Assembly: GCF_001866055.1 (NCBI RefSeq)
Contig: NZ_MLQS01000001.1
Span: forward strand, 1,297,615 to 1,361,614
Length of the DNA: 64,000 nucleotides
Reading direction: 5' to 3'
DNA from: Anaerobacillus alkalidiazotrophicus
Lineage (GTDB): Bacteria; Bacillota; Bacilli; Bacillales_H; Anaerobacillaceae
The notes under the pieces are model-generated. The model had not been told where the DNA came from and made no database searches. It worked only from the letters and a program-made list of their open reading frames with translations. Position 1 is the stretch's first letter; each line of letters opens with the position of its first letter. The position numbers were made by a program, and so were the translations under genes. This document shows positions 27,722-39,064 of this stretch, one piece after another.

Positions 27722-28984
27722 GTGTGGGGGTTGCAACATAAAATTTTCTATAGTTTGGTCATTGGGATATTACTGCTTGTAGGCTGTGGTAATCAAACGA
27801 TTATTGGAAACAGCAGCCCAGCAGTAGAAAGTAAACTAACGAAAGAGCAGATTATTTTTTGGCATACCTATAATGAGGCGGAGACTCATATCTTTGAAAC
27901 TATTATCTTGCCTTTATTTGAGGCGGAATATCCAATGATTGAAGTGAAGCCAGTTCGACACCATTATAATATGCAGCTAAGGTCTGCGATTATTTCTAGA
28001 GCATCTACAGGCAAGCCCCCAGATGTTATTAGGTTGGATATCAATTGGACTCCAGCAATTGCACAACTTGATCTTTTGTATCCTGTAAGTGAATTTGAAG
28101 ATTTTGAGAAATTGAAAGGTCAGTATTATGAGGCACCATTACAGTCAAATTATTATAACGGCAAATATTATGGAGTCCCTTTAAATATTTTTACAAAAGC
28201 TAGCATTTATAACAAGGAGTTACTTGAAGCTTCTAAAGAGGACCCACCAAAAACTATGGATGAGCTAATTGATATCGTTGAAAGAAATCAGTTTGTTATT
28301 AGTATGGATCATTTCTCGATATGGGGATCGCTACATTATTTTTATGGTCTTGGCGGGCAATTGCTGGACCCCAATTATACAAAAGCAACAGGTTATCTTG
28401 ATAGTGAGAACAGCGTTAATGCTGTTTTAAAACTTTTAGATTTATTTAATAAAGGTAATTTGGTCACTCATGGTAACCGATGGATTAACGTATTAGATGG
28501 TCAAAATTTTGTCATTGATGAGGGGCCTTGGTTTTATAGTAGTTACTCTTTAGAACAGATTACTTCTATTAATAAGGTCACGGTGGCGGCTCCATTTCCA
28601 ATTAGTAATGGAAAAAGAGCTATTCTAGGTGGAGAAAATATTGTTATTTCAAAAGCGGCGAAGCATAAGGATGCCGCTTGGACATTTATTAAATGGATGA
28701 CAGATATAGATGCACAAACGCATATGGCTCAAACGGGTTTAATGCCAACCAATAAATATGTTAATCTATCAGGATTTTATGATGAAACACCATATTATCA
28801 ACCATATTTAGACAGTATTGGTGATGCATTTTTACCTCCCTCTGTTCCAAAATTTGAGAATATTAATGATATTTATAGTCTTTACTTAGAACTAATCTTT
28901 TTAGAAAAGATTAGTGTAGAAGAAGGTTTATCGAAAGCAGCAAAAGAAATAGATGAAATTCTTGAGAATAATAGTTATAACTAA
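27722..28984 (+). CDS. Extracellular solute-binding lipoprotein co-transcribed with the two-component system
   Basis: A 420-residue family 1 binding protein with the lipobox ILLLVGCGN. Features are IIFWHTYNEAET at the mature N-terminus, RASTGKPPDVIRLDINW and LGGENIVISKAAKHKDAAW. GTG 27722 follows AGGAGGTGG, only 11 bases after the response-regulator stop, so it is the third gene of the yesM-yesN operon. No permease follows; the gene ends in a terminator. It may therefore present a ligand to the kinase rather than to a transporter, or share the MalFG permease. That is inference from position. Confidence 0.88.
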   Translation: MWGLQHKIFYSLVIGILLLVGCGNQTIIGNSSPAVESKLTKEQIIFWHTYNEAETHIFETIILPLFEAEYPMIEVKPVRHHYNMQLRSAIISRASTGKPPDVIRLDINWTPAIAQLDLLYPVSEFEDFEKLKGQYYEAPLQSNYYNGKYYGVPLNIFTKASIYNKELLEASKEDPPKTMDELIDIVERNQFVISMDHFSIWGSLHYFYGLGGQLLDPNYTKATGYLDSENSVNAVLKLLDLFNKGNLVTHGNRWINVLDGQNFVIDEGPWFYSSYSLEQITSINKVTVAAPFPISNGKRAILGGENIVISKAAKHKDAAWTFIKWMTDIDAQTHMAQTGLMPTNKYVNLSGFYDETPYYQPYLDSIGDAFLPPSVPKFENINDIYSLYLELIFLEKISVEEGLSKAAKEIDEILENNSYN

Positions 28985-29022
28985 AAGAAACAAAGCAACG
29001 ATCGTTGCTTTGTTTCTTTTAG
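28981..29022 (+). terminator. Terminator overlapping the stop codon
   Basis: A perfect long palindrome: CTAAAAGAAACAAAGCAAC pairs with GTTGCTTTGTTTCTTTTAG around GATC, and it includes the TAA stop of the binding-protein gene. Confidence 0.9.
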
Positions 29023-29140
29023 TTGAGAGTGTATTTCGTTATATTTAGCTTTACTTTTGGTGTCTTTTCTCTCTAATTTAAATTGAATAATAACACTATA
29101 GGAAATCAAGGGTATATTTTTCTACTACTTCATAATAAAA

Positions 29141-31020
<1,880 letters not shown>

Positions 31021-31084
31021 GTTAATGATAAAATCCTGAAATTTTTGGAAGAAATGTTTGTAACATAATTTCAGAAAATATATT

Positions 31085-31321
31085 GTAAACTTGGAAACTG
31101 GACTACAAGCTCGATCGGCTTATCAACTTGTTAATATATCACTAAATATTCTTCAGTTGTCTATGTAGAAATAGATAATAGAAATTGATTGTAAAAGTAT
31201 TATGGGGGTGATGTCGTTAGGGCTTGTTCCCAATCCAGCGATAACCTTAACTGTTGATGGAACGGATGAGGGTCAGCTATTAGAAGATTTAAGTAAGTTT
31301 TTTGCAGATGAAAGTGTGTAA
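31085..31321 (+). pseudogene. crh: Crh-type HPr paralogue, degenerate
   Basis: Two frames together give an almost complete HPr fold. The first reads VNLETGLQARSAYQLVN, with Gln where HPr has the phosphorylated His, as in Crh; the middle VYVEIDNRN and then [13 protein letters not shown] with the HPr-kinase serine, ending LSKFFADESV before TAA at 31319. There is no start codon (stop at 31061 in the first frame), and at least two small indels lie between about 31130 and 31185. It lies between neopullulanase and oligo-1,6-glucosidase, filling a 360-base gap that otherwise looks empty. Confidence 0.85.
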
Positions 31322-31383
31322 AAAAAGCCGCTTTTGAACATCCTCCAAATAGTGCGTTTAACAATGAATAGAGGTGTGTAAAA

Positions 31384-33063
31384 GTGGAAAAAGCATGGTG
31401 GAAAGAAAGTGTTGTTTATCAAATTTATCCAAGAAGTTTCATGGACAGTAATGGTGATGGCATCGGAGATTTACAAGGAATTATAACAAAGCTCGATTAT
31501 TTAAAAGAACTAGGTATTGATGTGATCTGGCTTTCACCAGTTTACAAATCGCCAAACGATGATAACGGCTATGATATTAGTGATTATCAAAATATTATGG
31601 ATGAGTTTGGTACAATGGCGGATTTTGATGAGTTACTTCAAGGCGCACATGATCGCGGCATTAAAATTGTCATGGATCTTGTTGTTAATCATTCGTCTGA
31701 TGAACATGCATGGTTTGTCGAGTCGCGAAAATCAAAGGATAATCCGTTCCGTGATTATTATATTTGGAAGCCAGGAAAAAATGGTGATCCCCCGACAAAT
31801 TGGGGATCAGTCTTTGGTGGCTCATCATGGCAATATGATGAAACGACGAATGAGTATTACTTACACATATTTAGTAAAAAGCAACCAGATTTAAACTGGG
31901 AAAACGAAACATTGCGTAAAGCAGTATATAAGATGATGACATGGTGGCTTGAAAAAGGGATCGATGGATTTCGGATGGATGTCATTAACTTTATTTCAAA
32001 AGATAGTCGCTATCCTGATGGTGAGGTTCATGGTGAAAACAAGTATGGTGATGGATCGAAACACTTCATGAACGGGCCAGGGATTCATGAATTTTTACAA
32101 GAAATGAATAAAGAAGTACTTTCTAAATACGATGTGTTGACGGTTGGAGAAATGCCAGGTGTAGATGTAGAACAAGGAAAGCTTTATACCGGAGAAGACC
32201 GTAATGAATTAAACATGGTGTTTCAATTTGAACATGTCGATGTTGGAAACGGGCCAGGTGGAAAGTGGACTTCACAGCCTTGGAAACTAACAGAGCTTAA
32301 AGGGATTTTAACCAAATGGCAATATGGCTTAGCGGATGACGGCTGGAACAGCTTATATTGGAACAATCATGACCAGCCACGTGTTGTATCGCGGTTTGGT
32401 CATGACAAAGAGTATTATGAAAAGTCCGCCAAAATGCTTGCCACATGTCTTCATATGATGAAGGGAACACCGTACATTTATCAAGGTGAAGAAATTGGAA
32501 TGACAAATGTTGCATTTGAGTCAATCGACGATTACCGCGACTTAGAAACGTTAAATATGTACAATGAAGCGGTGAATGAACTTGGAAAAGATCCCAACAA
32601 AGTTATGCGAGCGATTTACGAGCGTGGGCGCGATAATGCTAGAACCCCTGTACAGTGGGATGATACCGAAAATGCCGGATTTACTACAGGGACACCTTGG
32701 ATTAGCGTAAACCCAAATTATAAAGAGGTTAATGCAAAAAGAGTCCTACAAGATCCTAATTCAATTTTCCATTATTATAAAAAATTGATTCAACTTCGAA
32801 AAGAGAACGAAATTGTTGTATATGGAAAGTTTGAACTGCTTCATGAAGATTCTGAAGAGATTTTTTGCTATACGAGAGAACTGAGGAACGAAAAATGGCT
32901 GATAGTATGCAGCTTTTCGACTGAATTAGTTAAATTTGAGCTCCCAAACCAGATCAAGTACCAATCAAAACAACTAGTGCTTGGTAACTATGAAGACGAA
33001 CCGATAACAATTGAAACATTTGAACTAAAACCTTATCAAACACTAGTGTATAAACTTACCTAA
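31384..33063 (+). CDS. malL: Oligo-1,6-glucosidase / alpha-glucosidase (GH13, MalL type)
   Basis: A 559-residue cytoplasmic exo-alpha-glucosidase releasing glucose from isomalto- and malto-oligosaccharides. It begins WWKESVVYQIYPRSFMDSNG; the catalytic residues are Asp199 (DGFRMDVINFIS), Glu256 (TVGEMPG) and Asp330 (WNNHDQPR), matching the numbering of B. cereus oligo-1,6-glucosidase. The length is typical. GTG 31384 follows AGAGGTGTG. It would finish the degradation of dextrins taken up by MalEFG, giving glucose for the glucokinase at 41256. It ends with a strong terminator. Confidence 0.93.
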   Translation: MEKAWWKESVVYQIYPRSFMDSNGDGIGDLQGIITKLDYLKELGIDVIWLSPVYKSPNDDNGYDISDYQNIMDEFGTMADFDELLQGAHDRGIKIVMDLVVNHSSDEHAWFVESRKSKDNPFRDYYIWKPGKNGDPPTNWGSVFGGSSWQYDETTNEYYLHIFSKKQPDLNWENETLRKAVYKMMTWWLEKGIDGFRMDVINFISKDSRYPDGEVHGENKYGDGSKHFMNGPGIHEFLQEMNKEVLSKYDVLTVGEMPGVDVEQGKLYTGEDRNELNMVFQFEHVDVGNGPGGKWTSQPWKLTELKGILTKWQYGLADDGWNSLYWNNHDQPRVVSRFGHDKEYYEKSAKMLATCLHMMKGTPYIYQGEEIGMTNVAFESIDDYRDLETLNMYNEAVNELGKDPNKVMRAIYERGRDNARTPVQWDDTENAGFTTGTPWISVNPNYKEVNAKRVLQDPNSIFHYYKKLIQLRKENEIVVYGKFELLHEDSEEIFCYTRELRNEKWLIVCSFSTELVKFELPNQIKYQSKQLVLGNYEDEPITIETFELKPYQTLVYKLT

Positions 33064-33066
33064 AGT

Positions 33067-33108
33067 AAACTGAACTCGTTTTTAGTAAGAGGAAACGAGT
33101 TCAGTTTT
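33067..33108 (+). terminator. Terminator of the malL gene
   Basis: AAACTGAACTCGTTT pairs with AAACGAGTTCAGTTT, followed by TCTTCC. Confidence 0.88.
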
Positions 33109-33200
33109 CTTCCCAATTCCTACGAGATCATTGTAAGTGTTTTTCATTGATTAGTTATCTAACATTGACAAACTTTTCAGTCAAATTTAAAATGGAAATC

Positions 33201-33216
33201 ATGAAAACGTTTGCTT
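33201..33216 (+). promoter_or_regulatory. cre-like site upstream of the chemoreceptor gene
   Basis: ATGAAAACGTTTGCTT fits the CcpA consensus well. It is about 160 bases before the start. The rest of the 33109-33373 stretch shows no ORF. Confidence 0.6.
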
Positions 33217-33373
33217 AATAAGTGTGTATAGTGTTGGGAAGGATGTAAATAGATTTCTAGTATTAGGGGGGAAATTTATATTGGTACAGTGTTTAAGTAT
33301 TAGTTCAAACGATTGCGCATAAAATCAAAATACATATTACAATCAGAGTAAAAAATAAGTAGAGGTGATTTTA

Positions 33374-35122
33374 TTGAATAAGATTATTGCTTTACTCATA
33401 GAAAGTTTCCGTTTTAATAGTAAAACATCTGGTATTCGTTTACTTAGTAAGTTATCAACGAAAATTAATGTATTAATCTTCGGACTCACAATGTTAAGTG
33501 CAATATTAGGTATTTTAGTATTTAATTCTTATACTTCTGTTACGAACCATAGTAGACTACTAGAAGAAACATCAGATTTCCAATATGAATATTCAAAAAT
33601 ATATGAAGCTGTAAATAGTATCAATAAGACGCAGTTACGATTAGCCAATCAAGGTTATGAAAGCCAAGCCATTTTAAATATGAATTCACTTATTTTAAGA
33701 ACAAGAGATACCTTAGCTGATATTATTCAAACAGTTGATGAAGAAAATCGTGTATTGAAAACGTTTTTAGGAGTCTATGATGAAGTTTTAATCAGTCAAG
33801 AAGACTTATCAGAGACCTATTTTTCGAATGTTTATGTTGGTGATAGAGCTGCTGATGTTAGATATGCAGTAAATTTACAAGTTCCTAGAAATGAAGAAAG
33901 AATTGAACAAGCAAACATGCGGATCCAAGATTATTTACTAGACGTAAAAGAACAGGTTTCATCTGAATTACAACAAGCAATGACGTCATCAACAATTTTT
34001 ATAAGTGCTTCTTTAATTTTATTATGTTTCATTCCAATCATTGCGTTCCTATTCATTGGAAGAAGTGTAACAAGTGGGGTTAAGTATGTGTTAAATAGAG
34101 TACATGCCTATCAAGACCATGATTTAACCTTTAAACAACAAAAACTGAGAAAAGACGAGTTTCAAATCATTGATAGAGCATTAGCGGACATGGGCCAGTC
34201 TTTACATGATTCCCAAATACGTAGTCATGATGCTAGTAAGGACGTTATTTCGGTAGTGAAAGGGACGAGGCGAGTTTCAAGTGATCAAATTAATGGAATG
34301 AAAAACATACTAGGTACTATAGAAGACTTCACAAATGATCTTAACAAACAAACCGATATAACAAACTCTATTTCTGCTGTTACAGAACAAGTATTGGCTA
34401 GTACCCAAGAAATTCAATCAAAAATTGAATATTTATCACAAGAGGTAAAAGTAAATGAAAACCAGGCGAATAGAGGTTTATTACTAATGGATGATTTGGC
34501 TTCTATGATGCAATATCTTTCAAACGAAGCAGAAAATTCGGCTGACAAGGTTCATTCAATGAAAGAAAAATTAATCGCGATTTCATCATTTATTGAGGGC
34601 ATTAATGATATACAAACCAAAACAAATCTACTAGCCTTAAATGCTTCAATCGAAGCCGCGAGAGCAGGGGTTCACGGAAAAAGTTTTGCGATTGTTGCTA
34701 ATGAAATTCGTAATCTTTCTGCACAAACCAAAACGTTTTCTGAAGAAACGAACCAAAGCTTGACATCTATCTTCTCAGAAGTAAACAATGTCGTAGAAAG
34801 TTACGAAAAATTAAAGAAAGAAACAAGCGTAGCATCTCAAAAAACAAAAGAAGCATCCTCTAGTTTTCGATCGATTTCGGAAGGGGTTACAAAATCGACG
34901 AAAGAACATGAAGAGATTAATGAATCGATCGAGCAAATCAATCAATCTATGGAAGAAGCTGTTCATTCGATTGCTGAGCTTGTTGAAGGCGCGACAAGTA
35001 TAAAACTAAAGAACGACTCAATCAGCGATGGTATTGAAGAGCAAGTAAGACGCCAAGAAGCTTTGAATGATAATATAGCATCGCTAAATGAAACAGCTCA
35101 AAAGTTAAATGTAGCAATTTAG
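33374..35122 (+). CDS. Methyl-accepting chemotaxis protein
   Basis: A 582-residue transmembrane receptor: TM1 at about 30-48, an all-alpha extracytoplasmic sensor of roughly 155 residues, TM2 at about 209-230, a HAMP-like linker, and a C-terminal signalling coiled coil with the conserved tip [20 protein letters not shown]. It couples ligand or binding-protein occupancy to CheA. AGAGGTG precedes TTG 33374; GTG 33365 is inside that ribosome site and is unlikely. It has a cre-like site upstream. Position after the maltodextrin genes suggests taxis towards sugars, by inference; no CheW or CheA is nearby. Confidence 0.9.
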   Translation: MNKIIALLIESFRFNSKTSGIRLLSKLSTKINVLIFGLTMLSAILGILVFNSYTSVTNHSRLLEETSDFQYEYSKIYEAVNSINKTQLRLANQGYESQAILNMNSLILRTRDTLADIIQTVDEENRVLKTFLGVYDEVLISQEDLSETYFSNVYVGDRAADVRYAVNLQVPRNEERIEQANMRIQDYLLDVKEQVSSELQQAMTSSTIFISASLILLCFIPIIAFLFIGRSVTSGVKYVLNRVHAYQDHDLTFKQQKLRKDEFQIIDRALADMGQSLHDSQIRSHDASKDVISVVKGTRRVSSDQINGMKNILGTIEDFTNDLNKQTDITNSISAVTEQVLASTQEIQSKIEYLSQEVKVNENQANRGLLLMDDLASMMQYLSNEAENSADKVHSMKEKLIAISSFIEGINDIQTKTNLLALNASIEAARAGVHGKSFAIVANEIRNLSAQTKTFSEETNQSLTSIFSEVNNVVESYEKLKKETSVASQKTKEASSSFRSISEGVTKSTKEHEEINESIEQINQSMEEAVHSIAELVEGATSIKLKNDSISDGIEEQVRRQEALNDNIASLNETAQKLNVAI

Positions 35123-35172
35123 TTTATGCCAAGAGATATGCTGAATTTTGTTACATAGAACTAGCTAACAAA

Positions 35173-35209
35173 AAAAGCCAGTTACCGAAAAATAAGGTTA
35201 CTGGCTTTT
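35173..35209. terminator. Bidirectional terminator between chemoreceptor and AraC genes
   Basis: AAAAGCCAGTTACC pairs with GGTTACTGGCTTTT with one mismatch; A and T runs on both sides. Confidence 0.85.
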
Positions 35210-35226
35210 GGTTATTAAAGCAATAC

Positions 35227-36003
35227 TTATTCCTGCTTTCTATACTCTCCAGGGGAGACCCCGTACTTCTTTTTAAATACTCGATGAAAATAAGCGTAGG
35301 TACCGAACCCACAATTATCCGCAATGTGCTCAAGTGTCATTGATGTATATTTCATTTGATTAACAGCAGTCGATAAACGAATTTCTTGTGCGTATTCAAC
35401 AATCGTTTTTCCTGTGCTGCTTTTAAATAAATGAACAGCTCGAGAAACACTTAGTCCAGCATATTGTGCAACATCCTCCACCTTGAATACGGTTGTCGCA
35501 TGTTCCTCAATGTATCGCATCATCCGAGTTACTGGGTAGGGACGGCTGCCAGTAGAAGTTGTTTCGTTGATCGCGCGTTCTAGAGACAAACAAAGTGCTT
35601 TTAACAAATAGCTGGAGAGCTCTTTATTTTTTTCAGACATTGGTCGCCGTTCTTCAATCGTGAGGTGTCGCCACAATGTAAGTACCTTTTCATCAAGATT
35701 GATTTGAGAGGAAGTTGGTTTAACAGAACGATTCCACCATTCATCAATCCAAGATCCTTCACAAAATAAATTATAGTCACCACTGTTTTGATTGCCTTCG
35801 ATATGAATTTCATACAAGTCTCCAGGTTTAGCTAATAGTAGTCCCCCTTTACTGAAAGTAAGCTTTTTTTTATTCAAAACGATATCACAAACACCTTCTG
35901 TTTGAAGTCTAAAAAGGTAGCCTGATAATCCTAATTTATCTTCTTGAGAAGAATATCCCTTTGTATGATGGGAATAACTACAAAATCCAATCTGTACAGT
36001 CAT
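35227..36003 (-). CDS. AraC-family transcriptional regulator
   Basis: A 258-residue one-component regulator: an N-terminal cupin-like ligand domain (about 1-150, with GGLLLAKPGDLYEIHIEG) and a C-terminal double HTH (KVEDVAQYAGLSVSRAVHLF, then LEHIADNCGFGTYAYFHRVF and the KKYGVSPGEYR signature). AAGGAGGGAAGGAAGG supports ATG at 36003. It is transcribed away from the isomerase/dehydrogenase operon at 36396 with a 392-base spacer holding one copy of the conserved promoter module, so it is the natural candidate to activate that operon and the other module-bearing genes. That link is inferred. Confidence 0.9.
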   Translation of the reverse strand: MTVQIGFCSYSHHTKGYSSQEDKLGLSGYLFRLQTEGVCDIVLNKKKLTFSKGGLLLAKPGDLYEIHIEGNQNSGDYNLFCEGSWIDEWWNRSVKPTSSQINLDEKVLTLWRHLTIEERRPMSEKNKELSSYLLKALCLSLERAINETTSTGSRPYPVTRMMRYIEEHATTVFKVEDVAQYAGLSVSRAVHLFKSSTGKTIVEYAQEIRLSTAVNQMKYTSMTLEHIADNCGFGTYAYFHRVFKKKYGVSPGEYRKQE

Positions 36004-36194
36004 AAGCCTTCCTTCCCTCCTTGTTAAATTAAATAATAATTTCCTTTTATCATTACATAATACTGTCTAGTAACAACTGAATACTACATTTAGTTGATTT
36101 GGAGCATTCACTACTAGCTATAGCTTGATATGCCTGATTTATTGAGATTAAGAATTTCACGCACGCAAAATAAATTCAACTTTCTTAAACAAAT

Positions 36195-36270
36195 AGCAAA
36201 ATAGTATATGTTTTAATTATATTATGTATTTTTATTTTAAGCCATATCTAATATGATAGAGTCAAATAAG
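36195..36270 (+). promoter_or_regulatory. Conserved promoter module before the isomerase/dehydrogenase operon
   Basis: AGCAAAATAGTATATG with TATGAT 57 bases further (36252), as at 12221 and 16008, and TTTTTA in the -35 position. A weak cre-like TGATAGCGCTTTAA lies at about 36358, between it and the first start codon. Confidence 0.65.
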
Positions 36271-36395
36271 AAACAATAAGTGTATTTATTAATTTGTATA
36301 TTACCACGTAATTGTCTCTTATTGAGATGATAAAAAAGTTATTTAAGAGCAATCGAATGATAGCGCTTTAATCAGTGTAGAAATGAGGCTGTAAA

Positions 36396-37151
36396 ATGGC
36401 AAAAATTCCAGTAGCAGTACAAATGTACACATTGCGTGAAGAAGTTGAGCATGATTTTGAAGGAACATTGAAAAAAGTTGCTGAGTTAGGCTTCGATGGA
36501 GTTGAGTTTGCAGGTTTTGGTAGCTTAACTGCCCAAGAAGTAAAAGTCTTGCTAGAAAAATTTGGCTTACAGGCAGCAGCTAGTCACGTTCCGCTAGAAG
36601 ATTTAGAAGCTGATTTAGATAAAGTCATTGAAGAACAAAAAATAATAGGTAGTAACTATGTTGTCGTCCCATTCTTAAAGCCAGAAAGAAGAAAAGAGGA
36701 AGATTATCAAGCTCTTATATCATTTTTAAACGAAGCCGGTGAAATGTGTAGACGTGAGGGTATTACCCTTTGTTATCATAATCACGATTTTGAACTAAAT
36801 CTATTATCCGATGGGAGAACTGGGCTAGAAACTATTTTAGAAAATACAAACGCTTGCACACTGAAGGCTGAGTTCGATATATATTGGCTCACAAAATCAG
36901 GTGAAATTCCAGTAGAGTGGATGAACCGTTATCAAAATAGAACACCACTCATTCACTTGAAAGATATGACGACAGATGAAGAACAATTTTTTGCGGAACT
37001 TGGAAATGGTGGTGGAGTTGATCTTGAAGCAGTCCTAAATAATGGCGTAGAATCCGGTGTTCAATGGTGGATTGTTGAACAGGATACTTGTTCACGTAAT
37101 CCATTTGAAAGTTTGGAAATTAGTTTGAACTATTTGAAATCTCTTAAATAA
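36396..37151 (+). CDS. Sugar phosphate isomerase/epimerase (AP endonuclease 2-like TIM barrel)
   Basis: A 251-residue metal-dependent TIM barrel of the xylose-isomerase-like/IolE-IolI group. Metal-ligand motifs seen are LCYHNHDFE (about 130), FDIYWLTKSG (about 166) and HLKDM (about 188), and WIVEQDTC near the C-terminus. It begins VAVQMYTLREEVE, typical of the family. First gene of a five-gene operon with ThuA and two Gfo/Idh enzymes, where such barrels isomerise, epimerise or dehydrate keto-sugars. The reaction cannot be fixed from sequence. Confidence 0.88.
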   Translation: MAKIPVAVQMYTLREEVEHDFEGTLKKVAELGFDGVEFAGFGSLTAQEVKVLLEKFGLQAAASHVPLEDLEADLDKVIEEQKIIGSNYVVVPFLKPERRKEEDYQALISFLNEAGEMCRREGITLCYHNHDFELNLLSDGRTGLETILENTNACTLKAEFDIYWLTKSGEIPVEWMNRYQNRTPLIHLKDMTTDEEQFFAELGNGGGVDLEAVLNNGVESGVQWWIVEQDTCSRNPFESLEISLNYLKSLK

Positions 37152-37190
37152 ATAATAAAAATAAAAATAGTAAGTTAGGAGAGATCACTC

Positions 37191-37928
37191 ATGATCAAAG
37201 TTACAGTTTGGAATGAAAATCGTCACGAACAAAAAAATCCACTTGTAGGAGAGGTATATCCAGAAGGAATTCATGGTGCAATTGCTAGCTTTTTAAAGGA
37301 AGATTTTGAGGTTAGAACAGCAACTTTAGACGATGAGTTTCATGGACTTACAGATGACGTATTAAAAGAAACTGATGTATTACTTTGGTGGGGCCATATT
37401 GCCCATGATGAAGTAGACGATGGGGTTGTTGAAAAAGTAAAACAACGTGTTCTTGATGGAATGGGTTTGATTGTTCTTCATTCAGGTCACTTTTCAAAAA
37501 TTTTCAAGACGCTAATGGGTACTACATGTGACCTTAAATGGCGTGAAGCCGACGAAAAAGAAAGGTTATGGGTAATAGATCCAAGTCATCCGATTGCAGA
37601 AGGCATTGGTGAATGTATTGAGCTTGAAAAAGAAGAGATGTACGGGGAACACTTTGATATCCCAACCCCAGATCAAGTAATTTTCTTGAGTTGGTTTGAA
37701 GGTGGGGAAGTGTTTAGAAGTGGTTGTACGTTTAAACGAGGTAAAGGCAAAATCTTTTATTTCCGTCCTGGTCACGAGACGTATCCAACTTATTATCACA
37801 AAGACATTCAGCAGGTGATCAAAAATGGTGTTGAATGGGCGAAACCTACGAAACTACCAAAACCCGTATATGGGAATGCAAAACCATTAGAAGAAATTAA
37901 ATGTAAAAACCAAAAAATTAAAAATTAG
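37191..37928 (+). CDS. ThuA-family protein
   Basis: A 245-residue protein of the ThuA (trehalose utilisation) group, with a class I glutamine-amidotransferase-like fold. Motifs are [34 protein letters not shown] and [15 protein letters not shown]. In rhizobia ThuA works with the Gfo/Idh enzyme ThuB on 3-keto-trehalose; here a Gfo/Idh gene follows after 12 bases. TTAGGAGAG lies before ATG 37191. A role in processing a 3-keto-disaccharide is inferred from this pairing. Confidence 0.88.
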   Translation: MIKVTVWNENRHEQKNPLVGEVYPEGIHGAIASFLKEDFEVRTATLDDEFHGLTDDVLKETDVLLWWGHIAHDEVDDGVVEKVKQRVLDGMGLIVLHSGHFSKIFKTLMGTTCDLKWREADEKERLWVIDPSHPIAEGIGECIELEKEEMYGEHFDIPTPDQVIFLSWFEGGEVFRSGCTFKRGKGKIFYFRPGHETYPTYYHKDIQQVIKNGVEWAKPTKLPKPVYGNAKPLEEIKCKNQKIKN

Positions 37929-37940
37929 GAGTGGGTATAG

Positions 37941-38966
37941 ATGAGTACATTAAAAATCGGAGTTATTGGTTGTGGAAGTATCGCAAAACATCGTCACCTT
38001 GTGGAGTATGCACAAAATGAACAAGTAGAAATTGTTGCTGTGTGTGACATTGTAAAAGAACGTGTAACTGAGTTTGCAGAGTTATACGAGGCAAAAGCTT
38101 ATACAAATTATGAAGATTTACTAGCAAACGAAGATATTGATGCAGTAAGTGTTTGTACACCAAACTACTTGCACGCACCGATTTCAATCGCTGCATTAAA
38201 TGCTGGAAAACATGTTTTATGTGAAAAGCCAATGGCAACGTCAAAAGAAGACGCAGAAGAAATGATTCAAGCTGCAGAAGCTTCAGGTAAAAAACTAATG
38301 ATTGCTCATAATCAACGCTTTGTCCCTGCTCATCAAAAAGCAAGACAATTGATTGAAAAAGGTGAGTTAGGAAAAATTTATAGCTTCCGTACGGCTTTTG
38401 GTCATGGTGGGCCAGAAGGATGGAGTGCAGATGGAGCAGATAGCTGGTTCTTCAAAAAAGAAGAAGCTTTTATTGGAGCTATGGGTGACCTTGGGGTTCA
38501 CAAAACAGATTTATTACGCTTCATCTTAGGTGAGGAATTTGTTGAAGTTGGTGCCTTTGTTGAAACAAGCGCGAAGGAAAATGCTGATGTTGATGATACA
38601 GCGGTTTGTGTACTGAAATCAGAAAGTGGCATTATCGGTACGTTAGCAGCTAGCTGGTCGTATGTTTCACAAGAAGATAACTCAACGGTTATTTATGGTG
38701 AAAAAGGAATTATGCGTCTACTTGACAACCCAGTAGATTCTCTAATTATTCAATACCAAAATGGCGAAGTTGCCAAGTATGAATTAGGAAAAATGCAAAC
38801 GAATGAGGCTGGTGGCCAAACGTCTACAGAAGTTATTGATCGCTTTGTAAACTCGATCATTAATAATGAAGAATCACCAGTATCAGGTGTAGAAGGATTG
38901 AATTCTCTACAAGTCGTATTAGCGGCACTTGAGTCACAAGAAACGAAGAAAATCGTTAAGATCTAA
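37941..38966 (+). CDS. Gfo/Idh/MocA-family dehydrogenase (ThuB-like position)
   Basis: A 341-residue NAD(P)-dependent dehydrogenase. Rossmann motif IGVIGCGSIAKHRHL at the N-terminus, catalytic lysine in CEKPMATSKE (about 94) and the domain-2 motif IGAMGDLGVHKTDLLRF with the conserved D and H. It follows thuA by 12 bases with GGAGTGGG as ribosome site, so the two are tightly coupled. Likely oxidises a sugar at C3 (or the reverse). A hairpin separates it from the next gene. Confidence 0.9.
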   Translation: MSTLKIGVIGCGSIAKHRHLVEYAQNEQVEIVAVCDIVKERVTEFAELYEAKAYTNYEDLLANEDIDAVSVCTPNYLHAPISIAALNAGKHVLCEKPMATSKEDAEEMIQAAEASGKKLMIAHNQRFVPAHQKARQLIEKGELGKIYSFRTAFGHGGPEGWSADGADSWFFKKEEAFIGAMGDLGVHKTDLLRFILGEEFVEVGAFVETSAKENADVDDTAVCVLKSESGIIGTLAASWSYVSQEDNSTVIYGEKGIMRLLDNPVDSLIIQYQNGEVAKYELGKMQTNEAGGQTSTEVIDRFVNSIINNEESPVSGVEGLNSLQVVLAALESQETKKIVKI

Positions 38967-38983
38967 CAAATAAGTAGAAGGAG

Positions 38984-39022
38984 CCATCGATAGTGTGAGT
39001 TAAAATTCTCACTATCGAATGG
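38984..39022 (+). promoter_or_regulatory. Intra-operon hairpin
   Basis: CCATCGATAGTG.GAG pairs with CTCACTATCGAATGG with a bulge; no T run follows. It lies in the only wide gap (98 bases) of the operon and may act in mRNA processing or partial attenuation. Confidence 0.5.
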
Positions 39023-39064
39023 CGATTGAAAAAATAACCCGAATAATTAGGAGGCTTATTTACT

